Shown here: positions 33,322 through 46,500 of the stretch, one piece after another
Layout of the letters: each line of letters begins with the position of its first letter
How positions within the stretch are numbered: the first letter of the stretch is position 1
Origin: Nannochloris sp. 'desiccata'
Lineage: Eukaryota > Chlorophyta > Trebouxiophyceae > Chlorellales > Chlorellaceae
Reading direction: 5' to 3'
NCBI GenBank assembly: GCA_019044685.2
Contig: JAGTXX020000006.1
Location: 186,001 to 250,000 of the forward strand
Length of the DNA stretch: 64,000 nt
Notes under the pieces: model-generated
What the model was told of the DNA's origin: nothing
Seen by the model: the letters and a program-made list of their open reading frames with translations, nothing else
Database searches by the model: none
Program-made: the position numbers and the translations under genes

Positions 33322-34356
33322 ATGAATCACGCTGTACAATTCTCTTGTCCTATCAACGCGGCGCTTTGCATCAATATTGCCACAAGGACACAAAATTGTG
33401 GCCAGCAACGCTCGGTAGTCAGATCACACATTAACAACAGACTGACTGTTCGCAGCGGCGCCCAGCAGACAGAAGAAAGAACTACCACAAGCACACTCAG
33501 CGATGTACCAACAGTAAAAAGCGACCCATCCTCCTCTGAGGAGGCAGTAGCAGAATCTCGTCGATATTTATCCCTTTTGCCCCCATTTTTCTCCCGTTCC
33601 ACCACCTGCGAACAGCTCAGCGAAGGACTCTGGTCCTTGGTTCAGCCTCTCAAGCCCCCAGGACAAGCAGACATTCGTCTTAGAATGGTTGCAGCTAGGC
33701 TTGATGATGGTAATTTACTACTCTGTGGCCCTATTGCCCCAACTGCCGAAGTGTTAAACCAGTTGAAAAAACTCGGTGGTAATGTCACCCACGTGATCGT
33801 CCCTAATACCTCCCCAGAGCATTGGTTATTTGCGCCAGCTCTTGCAAATGCTCTTCCTAACGCCACATTCTGGTTCTGCCCTGGGTTCTTTGAAGGTAAA
33901 GGTGTTCCGTTACCAGGTCGGTCATTGCTATTCCGCTCTCAACGGGCCCGGGGTCAATGTGCCACCCTTGGCGTGGACCCTCTCCCTTTTGAATTACAAG
34001 GCCAGGTGCAAACTGTATTATTTGACGTTCCATTCTTTTTAGAAGCTGCGGTGTGTCTACCACATCATAAAGTACTGCTGCTGGCAGATACTGGAATATG
34101 CCTCTCTGCAAATGACCCAGAATATTCCGCTTTAAAAAAAATCAACGTAAAAATGGCTGAAAAAATAGGTATTTGGGATCGTTTAGGTCCTATTACTCGA
34201 ATTGTATTTGAACAATATCCTGAACAAGGCAAATCCTGGGTTGAGGCGGTATTGAGTGAGTGTCCTGAGTGGGATATTGTTGTACCTGCGCATGGTTCTG
34301 CGCCTGTGAAGGACGGGAGAACTGCATTTAAGAACTGCTTTGAATTCTTGCTTTAG
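33322..34356 (+). CDS. DUF4336 family protein, probably plastid-targeted
   Basis: Single exon, 344 residues. After a Ser/Thr/Arg-rich leader of about 70 residues comes a DUF4336 core: LWSLVQPLKPPGQADIRLRM, VARLDDGNLLLCGPIAPT, THVIVPNTSPEHWLFAPALA, FDVPFFLEAAVCLPHHKVLL and a final IVVPAHGSAP. This family has a metallo-beta-lactamase-like fold and is common in cyanobacteria, algae and plants; no reaction has been established for it. HGSAP and the HH pair could be part of a metal site, but that is inference. The leader suggests the plastid. The gene converges with the dynein gene over 201 bp. Confidence 0.8.
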   Translation: MNHAVQFSCPINAALCINIATRTQNCGQQRSVVRSHINNRLTVRSGAQQTEERTTTSTLSDVPTVKSDPSSSEEAVAESRRYLSLLPPFFSRSTTCEQLSEGLWSLVQPLKPPGQADIRLRMVAARLDDGNLLLCGPIAPTAEVLNQLKKLGGNVTHVIVPNTSPEHWLFAPALANALPNATFWFCPGFFEGKGVPLPGRSLLFRSQRARGQCATLGVDPLPFELQGQVQTVLFDVPFFLEAAVCLPHHKVLLLADTGICLSANDPEYSALKKINVKMAEKIGIWDRLGPITRIVFEQYPEQGKSWVEAVLSECPEWDIVVPAHGSAPVKDGRTAFKNCFEFLL

Positions 34357-34557
34357 ATTTCTTTCGGCTTTTAATTTGAAATGATAATTGATGATGAATT
34401 ACAATTTCATATATAAGTTTAATATTCGATAGTTAACTTGAAGTTAATAACTTCAAACATTTTGTTTCCTCTGTTGAGGCGGTGCCAAAACAAGTTAATA
34501 AAACAAGATCCATAATTTCTGTCGAATATCCCTTCTTTTCTCAATTGAAAGGAGAAA

Positions 34558-37500
34558 TCAATCAATAGAGCAAAGCAATGCAGCACCCCGCATTACCCAT
34601 TTCGTCCGAGACTCGTCTGTTTTCAACATAAAATTCGCAATATACGTTTGGCTAGTTCTTCTCCGAACTCTATAACAAGGCGCTTCAAAGAAGCCCGTTC
34701 TTTTCTTATCCCGTGCCTGTACTGCCGTGACATGCATCACAGGTAATGAAGCAAACAGTTTCTTGTGTTCAGCGTCGACTAGTTTTCCACCTTCTTTTGC
34801 ATTCCAAGAACAGCCTTCTAAAAATAAGCCGTGGATGAACACACCTTCAGTAGGCCCTTCTCTGACAGCTCCAGGGTCTAATAACCTAGTCACTTCAGAT
34901 ACCATGACAACATCATCTAACGCCCAGCCATCTGCCGCGTGTTTTCTGGTTACTTCTTGTTTTACAGCTGTAAGGAAGCCTTGCGGGTTGAAAAATCCAG
35001 GGAGCCAGAACGATTTTGGGCGGCCAAGGTTGAGCCAAGCATGAAGCTGGGCGTGGCGAGATAGTAAACCTTGGAACCAGGAACCAAGTGTGGGAGATTC
35101 CCAGCTAATTTTGAGCCAAGCTGCAGGGGGACGGCCGGCGTGCACTGCTTCTAACGAAGCTAGCACATCGTCGCCCATAGCGATGGTTCCAGCAATGGCC
35201 AAGCGCAGCATTCGCAGCGTCTCTGCTACGACTGCTACTACCTTATTCAACCTCTCTATTTCTTGCCTCAAATGAATATTCAATGGTCCAGTAGCGCCTC
35301 CACTCAGTTTCTTCAAGGCTTCTTCCGTATCTTCAGGTTTAAAGATTGCTGGTAACTTGGGCACCAATCCTTCAACGACTAGATCAACGCTTTCTTCCCG
35401 AGATATCCCACCAGAACCTGCAGTGCCATCTTTAGGCATGGTTCCTTCAATAACAGCGACAGCTTCAGCTACTTGCAACGCTCGGAAAGTCAAGTCGGCA
35501 TTGGCGTGCAAGCCGAAAAGCTCCGGGGTGTCTTGGGCAGGCAAAGCTTCAATTGCCTTTCTGAAAACATCAATCTCAGTACCCACAGGAATAATATAAT
35601 TATTATTACTAGTAATAGCAGTAGTATGCTTTCCACGACGTGCGGTAGCATTGGTGCTGTTGCTACCCTCGCTGGTAATATAATCCAAAGCCAGGGCATA
35701 GCCTTCATTTAAAACTTCCTCGTGGAAATATTTTTCAGCATATGCATCCATCAATTCTCTATCTCTATCATCAGTAATTCTACCACCATACTGAATAGAG
35801 CTAATCATATACCGTAAAGTAGGCCAATCAGGAGCAGGAGACCGACGTGCAGCCATCTCTGCAACGTGATTTTGGAGAGCTTGCACGCACGCAGCAAGAT
35901 CAGAAGTATTGAATTCGTACGGCACGTTCCACCCAATAGGTCCGAATTTTCTGCGTTCTTGAATAACAGAATGCAAGAAGCAAAGAGCAAAAAGTAACGT
36001 TCGCCACTCAGGTCGAGCCACTGCATCCAGAGTATCTTGAGTGATCCATTGATAAGAAGCACGCAGACCAGCACGAATGCCTACAGGAGCTTCATTTGTG
36101 ACTTTTAGAGCAACGTGAAGCAAACCAATAGGAACCTCAGGATGAGGTTCGCAGGTAATCCATAATCGGAAAGACTCGTGGCAGTTTTCTGGTTGTTTTG
36201 CAAGGTATTGCTCCACTTCAGAAAGGTATTTCAAGCCCAGATGTGCGTTTTGCAGCAATACCCAGTGCCCTTCAGCTGATGCAGCAGTGACAAGACGTCT
36301 GGCAACGACTTCTTGACCTTGGCCCATAGAAACCCCAAAGCATTTTATCTTTTTGCGCTTTGCCAAATCTTCAATAGATTTGGTAGGGTCAGCTCCAGAA
36401 GAAAGAAGGCACACAATAGGGCATTTGGGAGCGCTTTCAGCCCAAACTTTCTCTAAATTGGTTGGAGGTGGTTCAACAAAACGAGGGCCTAGAGAAGCAG
36501 CAACAAATTGGCCAGCAGCGACAAGAGCACGATCTTCTCTAAAGGCACGCACCAAACACAATTTTTGGAACGCAGAGAGAATTTTACTCGAATCTTCTGC
36601 AGCAGCACCGTCTTCATTTTCAGCAGAGGTGGTGGAATAATGAGGAGGTGCTACAGATTCTGGAGCTTCCAAATCATACCATGCTGCCCATGATGCGTCT
36701 TCTTTAGCTACTGCCTCGGGAAGATCGCCAAAAATCAAAGGCAATTTATCAGAAAGCAACAATATATTGCGCCACACGGAAGTAGGGATCCATTCTTTAG
36801 GTTTTCTCTTCTCTTTCCCACCACCACTGCCACTATGAGCTCCAGCCCCCAATTTTAAGAAAGTCTCCAATTCAACAGGAGTCACCTTTCCAGAGCTAAT
36901 TGCCACTTTATTCGCAATCATAAATGCAAATACTAGTTTGTGGCTTTCATATAGCCCTCTTTGGATGTATTCAAATAGCGATCCGGTGAAGTGAGACGCG
37001 ATTGCTAAAACACGGGCGGCTGCACTTGGTGGGCGCTCAGAGCTGTCAATAGATTCTTCATACAGGGCTGTAAACTGCGCTAATGAAGTTTGATACATGC
37101 AGTTGACACCAGCTAGATCAGAAACGATAAAATACAGTAGCATAGCACGATTTGCAGCTGGCCTGTATTCTTCACAAGCTAAAGTAATACTGCGTCGGGT
37201 TTCGGTTGCTGAGACCATCTTCGCAGCAACCTCTGTAGCTGTTGCTTTAGTCATAGCCAGTACATCTACGAGCTCACTGTCATCTAACAAGTTACCTGAC
37301 GATGTAGATAATCGTGTCAGCAGATCAGATTCCAGTTGAGCTACCCGGCGCCGATAAGAAGCAACGTCTTCTACCAACCGCCGCCTCTGTTCTTCCAGAT
37401 CTCTCTTTTCTCTGAGCACTAAAGCGCCCAGAAGCTGATCTTCCAGCCCAGATGGGGTAACTGTGAAATCTATAACGGTGACTTTGGCAAATATTTCAGG

Positions 37501-40500
37501 GGAGAAACGAGGTCGAGGCAAGCGACAAGCTAAAAATAATTTAAAGCCGATTTCCACTTCAACCTCTTTATCGCCCAGCATCACAGTCAAAGACTTTCCT
37601 TTCTTCAAAAATTTCCGTTCTAGAATATAATCTAACACTGGATCTACACTTTCTTCTATGTTTTCAATGAGGAGGGGCTTTCCCAAGGTCAGACACTCCT
37701 CAAGAATATCTTGGAAATTTGCATCAGCGGGCTGTACGATTCGCAGCCCAAGGGGTCCTTCTCGGCGAGAAAGCCATGATCTGCCCTGACCTTGAGGGTC
37801 AACAAGTAGCGGCCAACGAGATGCACGGGTGACTAATACCCCATTCTGGATAGATAAAGGATCGGTGGGTAAGCCTTCAACGGCCCACTGGCCGGCCTCC
37901 GTATCTTCAACTAAGAAAGAGGAGACGTCGAGTTCTTGAGTGAAAGGAAGCTGCATTTCTTTTCCAGCGGTAGTTATCTCAGCCATAAGCTCTTCGCGGT
38001 ATGCACGATTGAAGGGGCCTAGATAGGATAAGAAAGCACAGGCAAGGGCACAATCTCCTATAAGACGATGTTCCGCAGCATGCAAAGCAGCATTTTGTTC
38101 AATCCACCGTGTTTCTTCTCCACCCAACGCACCCATAAGGGTTGCTGCATTTTCCATTTTACGGCGTGTGCCAGCGGCGTCTGCTTCCAAAGCTGCCTTT
38201 TGAGCAATCGCTGCTTCTAATTTCAGTTGCATTGCATCCAATGCAACTTGAACCACAGCGAGCTCACTTTCAGCAGCAGCACGCTCAGATTCTGCTATTT
38301 TAAGCTCTGCTTCTGCTGCTTGAAGGGCAATAATCTTAGGTTCGACTGCTTTAGCGACCTCGTGGTAACTGCACATGGCATTGGCCCAGTTGCAAAGCCC
38401 AGCAACGTTGCCACTTGCTTTCTTCGCAGACTCGAAATTGAAATCTGGAGCAGAGAAATAAGGTTGGAGCAGCTCTACCGTTTCGTCATTAATGGCTTCT
38501 TTAGGAAAATTAAGTAAGGATTGAAGGAAGGTCATATCTCCCATCATTCGAACAGCTTCCTCATAAGAACCAATGAGAACTTTCGACCCTTTCACGTCTT
38601 GCCAGGCAACCTTACCCACTGGTAAATGCCTCAGAAGAAGCACACAATCAAATATACGTTTGACAATATCAGGAGGACTTTTCAATGCTTTAAGAGAGAC
38701 GATATCTTTCTGCGTGATGGAATTGAGTGCAGCGAGGGCTGCTTCCAGAGCAGGTTTTGCTGCCTCAAGATCTCTTTCTGCGTCAGCCTTAACTGCCGCA
38801 ATCTCAGAAGCTTTGTTACGCACGGCTTCAACAATGTTAGCTACTTTGCTTCGCTCTTTCTCAGCTGCAGCAGTGCTATCAGAGATTTCTGCGAGCAATC
38901 GCTCGGCTTCGGCACCTGCAATAACCAGCTGCTTATCCTTCTTAGCAAGCTCGATACGCATCTTGCCAACATCATCTTTTGCAGAATTCATTTTATTTAA
39001 ACCAGCATCTAAGCGTGCCATCGTGTTACGCAGGTGAGCGAGCTTACTTGAGTACAGCTGGTGGAAGCCTTCGAGCGCTGAAATGAAAGATTTGGGCGTG
39101 ACATGCGCAGCACGGCGGTACTGTAGGTGGTACTGCTGGCAAGCTTTTGTAACACGAGTATGAACCCACGACATAAGCTTCTGCAGTGAAAAAAGGTGCT
39201 CCGAGGGAAGAGCAGCAAGATCTGAGCTAGCGCCAAGCAACTTTGACGAGACTGCGGTAGAAAACATTTTTTTATAAAGAAATCAATTTATCAGTGTTTC
39301 TGATCAGAGTACGCCACCTGTAATGCAATATTTATATAGAGAATCTAGAAATAGAAATAAAAAGACTCACCAGACAGCAAGGCTTCTTGTGGCCAAGGCA
39401 AAAACCAATCCACAGTGCAGCCATTGATCAACCCAGGGAACTGCTGAGCCCAGCGAGCAAACGAGGGCCCAACCGGAGACACAGACAGCACCAAATGCAA
39501 TCTATCCCTTACTCTGTTGATAAAAAATGAATACAAATTATCCCAAGTATCTGGAACGCCGGGCTCTGTTGCTCGCATAAGAGGTCGAATATCGTTGAGT
39601 ACAGCATCAAGCTCTTCTCGAGGAAATAAGCCTGCGACTTCTCCCGTAGAAAGCACTTGATTGATATATTCTAAGAACGATTCATCCTTAATATCAGCTT
39701 CAGTAATCAAGAATGCAACCGGGTTGGGTTTAAAAGCAGCAGTCTTGTATAAACTCTTCAAATCTTCAAGCAAGTTTGGCACTCCATAAGTCTTTGTAAC
39801 TGTAATTTTGAAGCAAGTAGCTCCAGAAAGGTAGGCAGCAAGCCTTGTCAAGCTCTGTTTTCCAGAGCCACCAACTCCGACAAGCAATGCAGACCCACGA
39901 TCCATAGATAAAACGCGGGAAATACGCAAAACGTGGCTTAAAGCGTCATCAAAAAGCACCAAATTTGGTGGAGCTTCTCCTGGTCGAGCAGTTTCACGTG
40001 CAATAGCGACCAGCGATTCGACCCTGGAGCGAATCTGAACTAATCCACCAGGCGCAGCTTCATAACAACTCGGACGAGGGCCAGAAGGTTCACCTGTAGC
40101 TTCATCAACAGGAGCATCTCTGAGGAAATCAGCAAAGACAGCTCCTGCTGTGCTGGCTGCTGCAGCGGCCAATTTCTTGCCAAAATATTGATTTGCAGCT
40201 TCTTGAATGCCTATATCGACCCACTGTTTCTCTTCTGGGGCAATTAGCTTATCGGAAAATACTCTACGGCATTCATGGGCCCATAAAGACACCAATAGAG
40301 CTTCTCCAGAAACACCCTTCTCTTCCAGATTTTTGCTTTGCACGCCGCTGTGCATACCTTCCATGCTGGCCAGCATAATACCCTGAAAGACTTTTGACAT
40401 ATCCCTTAATGTAAATGAGTAATGCAACTTCGCTGGTGTGGGTAATAGCTTCCCTTGAGCGGCATCCCAAAGATGCATCGTTGCCGGCACCAGCCGTGGC

Positions 40501-43500
40501 GCTGCAGCGACCACCGCTGCAGCACACCGTTCAGGAGTGAAATGACCAGCAACCAGCCGACCAAATACACCGGTAATAGAAGCTTCACTTGGAGCAGGCA
40601 TATGGAATATGCAGAAATGCCGTTTGAGTCTATTAGGGATATCAGTCCGACCAGCACCAGGAAGATTCATTGCTGCTACAAAGCTCACATCCATAAGTTG
40701 TTTCAGCTCACCCACGGGTTTTTCAGTTGAATACCACCCTCCTTGCTCAAGCACCTGTCGTACTAGTTCATTTGTGACTTGATCACCCCAGCTATTGACA
40801 GCCGGCATGGATAGATCGTCCAAAAAGATCGTTGACTTCTTTCCACCAGGGGGTCCAAAAGTACGGCCTTGTCTTTTTTCAACGCAATTTTCAAGAGAAG
40901 CTTGGAATAAATCAGGCGTGGTTAAAGATGAAAAGGTAATGGTCTTGGAATGGTATGTGTCAGGGTCAAATCGAGATAAAAATTGTTGCACGGTAGTGGT
41001 TTTGGCGGTACCGGGCCCACCAACAAGGACAGATGCTTTGCCTGCTGCATGCGATAAATAAAGAAGACGTTCATATCTGACTGAATCTAACGTAGGGACA
41101 ACCATTTGAGTGAAACGAGGACCACGGCGAGCTGTTGGCACAGCTGCAGAAGTAGTATTCGCACTAGCATCGCTGGAACCACCACTAGCAGCAGGCATTT
41201 TCCATTTTGGAATTTTCGTAGCCCAATGATGCCATTCTCCGCTACTTTCATCAACAAAATACTCATATATCGTATCTCTATCTTCACTGGTACTAGCATT
41301 ACCCTGTGGTGGGGCCTGATCAGTCAGAGTACGCAAGAAAGAATCAAGTTTAATTCGATCTTGAGGAGTCAGCAATCCACCCAAGGACCAGACTAGGCAA
41401 TACAAAAATTGGCGTTCGTACAGCCGCTTAGCTTCCGGGTCAGTGATAAAAGCACTTCCACCAAGAGCGGAGGATCTGGTTGCATTTGAAATGAAACTTG
41501 CTGTGCTGTCCCTACGGCGAGACGGTTTCTCGCCATCGTTGCCTTCGCTTGTAGGATTCTGTTCCTGGTGTGGTTGTGCCGCTGCCCCAATGCCATGGTG
41601 CACTGTAGCAGAGTCTGTTGTAGCATGGGTACCAAATATACCAGTCAGCAAAGTAAGTAGAGTACCTACCAAACACACCGCTTCTGTAGCCATCACAGGA
41701 GCACATTTTAATTTAATAAATTCCAACACTGGTGCCACAAACCGATCAAAGCACGGTCTCAACAAGGCAGCCGCCCGCTCCGGTCTCGCTTGCAACCAGG
41801 ATTGCACCACAGGACCCCACCCAAGCTCTGTAGACGACATATAAATAATACCAGCACGCGAAACTGTAGCTGGAGAAGCATTGTTTAAATTTTCAGGTTC
41901 GAAAATAAGACGCATATGCTGTGTCATCAAAACACGATCTCCATTAGCTAGAGTTAAAACTTTATTATCATCAAGTACAGTGTTTAAGTTTTCAATCCAA
42001 ACTGCGTCTACAGGGCCATCAAGAACAATCCAAGTGGTTTGGCCTTTAGGGGCGCGAGCTGCTCGGCGCCATAAAGTGGCAAACACTCCATCAGTCCAAT
42101 CTCCAGTGACAGCATCCATACGACCAAACATTTGAGGCGCAGTGATGGACTTTGGGTTCATACGCCAAACAACCGTCTTTTGCCCAAGCTCGGTCAAGGC
42201 CGCTGCGAGGCAGTCAACCGCGGTAGACTTGCCACTGCCAGGAGGTCCGACAACCATAATACCGTGCCTGACAAGCGAAGTTTCATACAACTGAATGCAT
42301 TTATTCAGCCAAGATCCGTATGGTTGCAATCCACGGTCTGTGCAGACTTTTTCTAGAGCAGTTGCCACGGAAGCGGCAGGCGCTTTTAAAGCCTTTTGAC
42401 CCGGGAAAAGATCATCAATAAGAGCTAAGAACAGAGGAACATCTTCAGCTACAAATTTGCTCATATTCATATCACGGAGAGTTCTCATAATAAGCTCAGT
42501 TTCTTCCATTTCTGGACTGGCTCTTTTGGAAGCACCGGCTGTTCGCAAAACGCTCAATATATTTCGAAGGCCGAAATCATAATGAGGCTGTTTCGACAGC
42601 TGTTGTTCACACAGCGAGTAAAGAACGTTGAATTTCTTTGCTAATATCTCGCTGTTCTGGAATCCGGCAGCAGCAAGCTTGACCTTCATAATGGTTTGTC
42701 GGTTGGGCACCATCATTGTCACCCCTCGGAAGAGCGCCTTTAAATTTTCAGGCAGCTCCTGGCGACCGGCATAGCCAGGATTCATAGTAATAAAGAACCC
42801 TACCCGTGGATCTAAAGGGACAGTGGACCCATCAGTGAAGACAAATGATTTACGGCGTTCACGAACAGCACCTAAAACACAACTAATTTGTTGAGCACAC
42901 ACTGAAAGCACATCCAAGTTAATGCGATTAAATTCATCAAAACAGCCCCATAGACCAGATTGAGCTAAACCTTTAAAGATTTTACCCATTCCTTTATAAT
43001 CCATCTGATCTGAGCAGTTAAAGACTACTACATACTTGCCAAGAGTAGCTCCAAGATCTTTGGTGGTTTCAGTTTTCCCAGTGCCAGCAGGCCCAGCAGG
43101 CGCTCCGCCCAAAAACATGCCCAAAGCTTGCGTCAAGGTAATATAGCAGGCATCTGTCAAAGGAGTAATAACCAAACGCTCTTTTACGCCAAGATACTCG
43201 TAGCTATACTCCAAATCTACGTCGCAAATAGAGATAATAACAGTATCTTTATCGTCTCTCCAAGTTAGCCTGCATTGCTTCAGCCACTCAAAATCGCGTG
43301 GATCTTTAACACGTTTGCGTACCAGCTCTTCTGTTGCCTCCTTTTGATGGATATACACAGTTATGCACGTTTCCAGAGCTGTTCGCTGCAATTTTGTCAA
43401 GTCGTCTCGCAGCGCCAAAGCAACTAAATCTCGCAAAGTTGCTTCTGCGCGTTTCAAAGCCTTTGTTAAAGCACCCTTTTCATCTCGAGCAGCAGCTTGC

Positions 43501-46500
43501 AGGGCAGCTAATGTCTCCCCAGTCCACTTTAACTGCAGTCCCAGCAAAGCAACTTGTGCTGGACGACTAAAAATAAACTCGGCTAAATCAAACCCGTCGC
43601 TTCCTTCTTGGCCATCTTCTCTCACCTCATAGGCAGTCTCCCGGATCAAGTCACGCATCGTCTCTTGCATTCCAGTGACTAATCGCTGCAGCCATACTTC
43701 AACAGGTCCACGTGCGTCGACAGGCTTGGTCAAAGTAACCTTTTCACCTTCTCGAGACCAAATTTCTGTAATTTTATATTTGTCCATGGCATCAAAGGTA
43801 ACGTTGGATAAGCTGTCAAAAAGACCAGATTGGAAATGAGGGACAACAGCAGCAGGGTCTGAACCAAGAGAGAGGATTTCCAGCAATGTGGGGTCGGAAA
43901 CGAAATAAAAGCGAGGAAACTCCGAACGTTTGGTTTCTACGGAAAAGGAGGGAAAATGAAAAAAGGAAATATTATAAGGGAAGGGTACTATTAACCATTA
44001 TACTCCATTAATATGGATACCTATTCAGCGATAAATCAGAATGCTTTTTTCTTACCAAGGTAGGCAGACAGACTCTTTTGGCAGAGCTCCAGCTGTTCCA
44101 ACAAATGAGGCAGGAGCGTTCTTAGTGCATCAGAGCCAGCACACGTTTCCAACACTTTCCCGCCATTTTCTCTCGCTTGAGCGACCATTTTGAGATAATT
44201 GCGGTCAATAGTTTGGAATCTTTTCGCTTCTGCAGGCAGTTGTCGCACTATATCGCCTCCAGAGAAGACAACTTCCATATACGTCCACATAGATTGTACA
44301 GCCAACCATTGCTCCAAAGCTTCATCAACAGCACCAAGCTTACCAGATAAAGCCTGTAAATCTTGACGAAAAGGCGCAGCATATCTGCTGGCGGACATAC
44401 CACCTAAAGACATGATGGCGTCTTCGAGGCGCTCCAGCAATTCGGCGGTCTCAGCGGGCTGCAAGATTTAAAAAAAAAAATGAAAGAGGAGGTGGCCCGT
44501 TATTTTATAATATAGCCTAAGTAATATGCTTAATAAAAGAGATGAAGAATAAGACAGCTATTTTCCTTACCTTGAGAACGACTGGGCCTCGTTGCTTATG
44601 TTCAGCAAAAGTAAACACCTCGCTCGCCCACTGGTCAGTCACAGCCTTGAGCTTATGTTCCAGCGCATCTTCTTTAACAGCAGCAGCACACAGATCTTCA
44701 ATTTCTTCAATATGGGATATCAATCCAGCTGCTAAAAGGTCTCCCAGGGTAAGACCTTCAGAAGGAAGAGGCAAAGAGACTGCAGAGAAACCAACAATAG
44801 CAGCGAGGTCTTTCCAGTGTCTGTCGCGAACAGCAGGGTGGGAAAGACCGTGCAAGAGCGGCAACAAGCCTGTGAAATCATCTAAAATACGGCGACAATC
44901 TTTATACGCAGGCCAATCGCGTAAAGATTTAGGCATTTTCTTACTAGCACCTAAAAACTCTGAAATTTGAGATGAAATCGCTTCCAAACTTGAAGCAGCT
45001 GTGGTCCAAAGCATCGCCCCACGTTCCTGCACTGTGTTAATTACTGCAGTATACCATCTATAAAGCTGTTCTAAAGATACAATCTCTTCGTGAGTTTTCT
45101 CTAGACCAGGCAACGGTGTTTTTGGCAATCCAAAGAGGCTTTCTCCAGAAACCACTCGCTCCCACTTCCTTTTATAGCCTTCAAACTCAGCTTTAAAAGT
45201 AAAAAGCCTCGATGCAGCTTCAGTAGGCAACAATCCAGCAATGGTAGGACCTTTTGTTTCCCAGGAAGCACGGAATAGAGCGCTTTCCTGCGCAAGAGAG
45301 GTGCTCAAAGAGCGCACACTCTGCACCAAAGAAGTTTGCGAGGCAGCTAAATTTTGAGAAGCTTCTACTGCAGCGTGTTTCATCAATTTTCGAGAATGAG
45401 AAAGATCTCCAAGCGCATCTATTTCTTCTTTTGGTACACGAACACCGTAGCGAGTGAGGAGGCTGTAGAGTTCTTCAAGCGCCAAGCTCCTGCGCTCTTC
45501 ATCAATTTCCTCATCTCTTGCTTCCTTCAAAGCACCCACCACTGCTTCAACATCCTGAATATCTTCAATTTTACGCGATAAACGACTTATTAAATCTTTT
45601 GAACGAGTTTGCAAGTCTTGCAGTTGACTAAGAGCTCGAACTTGCAAACGCTGAGCAAATTGAGCCTTCCAATCAGCTATCTCGGCACGCACGGCATGCT
45701 TCAATGGATCAGTTGTCAGCACCACAGCGCTACTACAATTTCCACTGAATACAGGCAGAGTAGGCGGTATAGCTTCTAATTCAGTTTGAAGAGTAACCAG
45801 ATTTCTCAGCTGACTTTCGCTTTGTTCAGGAGAAGGTGCTTCTTGCATAAAGGCGACGTAGGCTTGCTCTTTGTCACTTGTCCAGAGGAAATTGAAAGGC
45901 TGGAAAGCGCAAATATGGGTATCTACAGCACCACGCATAATATCTACAGCTTCTGATAAAGATTTGAGCATAGTAGAAGTAGAAGTAGCAGTAGTGCTGG
46001 TAGCAGTAGGCTTTGTGATGCTCGTTTTGCTGGCAAATGGTCTTCGAGGCAACACCACCGAGGCAACCGAGCTGCGTCTAGGCTGCTGGTTACTTTCTGC
46101 TCTCTTCGCTGTATTCTCTTTGCTAGTAATTTCTACAGTATTAGAATCGCTACTCCACGAAGCAGGCAATCTGTCTAGCACTGCAAGGGCATTCGAGGCA
46201 CACGTAGTCAACGCATTTTTGACTTTTTCTAAAGACGGGTGTGCAGCAACAGCTGGCACATCTACTCTCAACTCCAAAGACAACAAAGCAGTAGTAGCCG
46301 TAGGAGCTTGTTGTTTCTCGGGGGCTTGAAGACGAGTAATAAGATGAGCAACGCTTTTCTCCGCACCTTCCTTAACAGCGTCTCGAATTAACCGAGCACA
46401 CATGCTGCGATACTGCTCGCATGCTTTGCTATCTACATGCAACCCATTCTGTTGCAGTTCTTTCGCAATCAAATGAATAATTTCTTCACATCCTATGCGT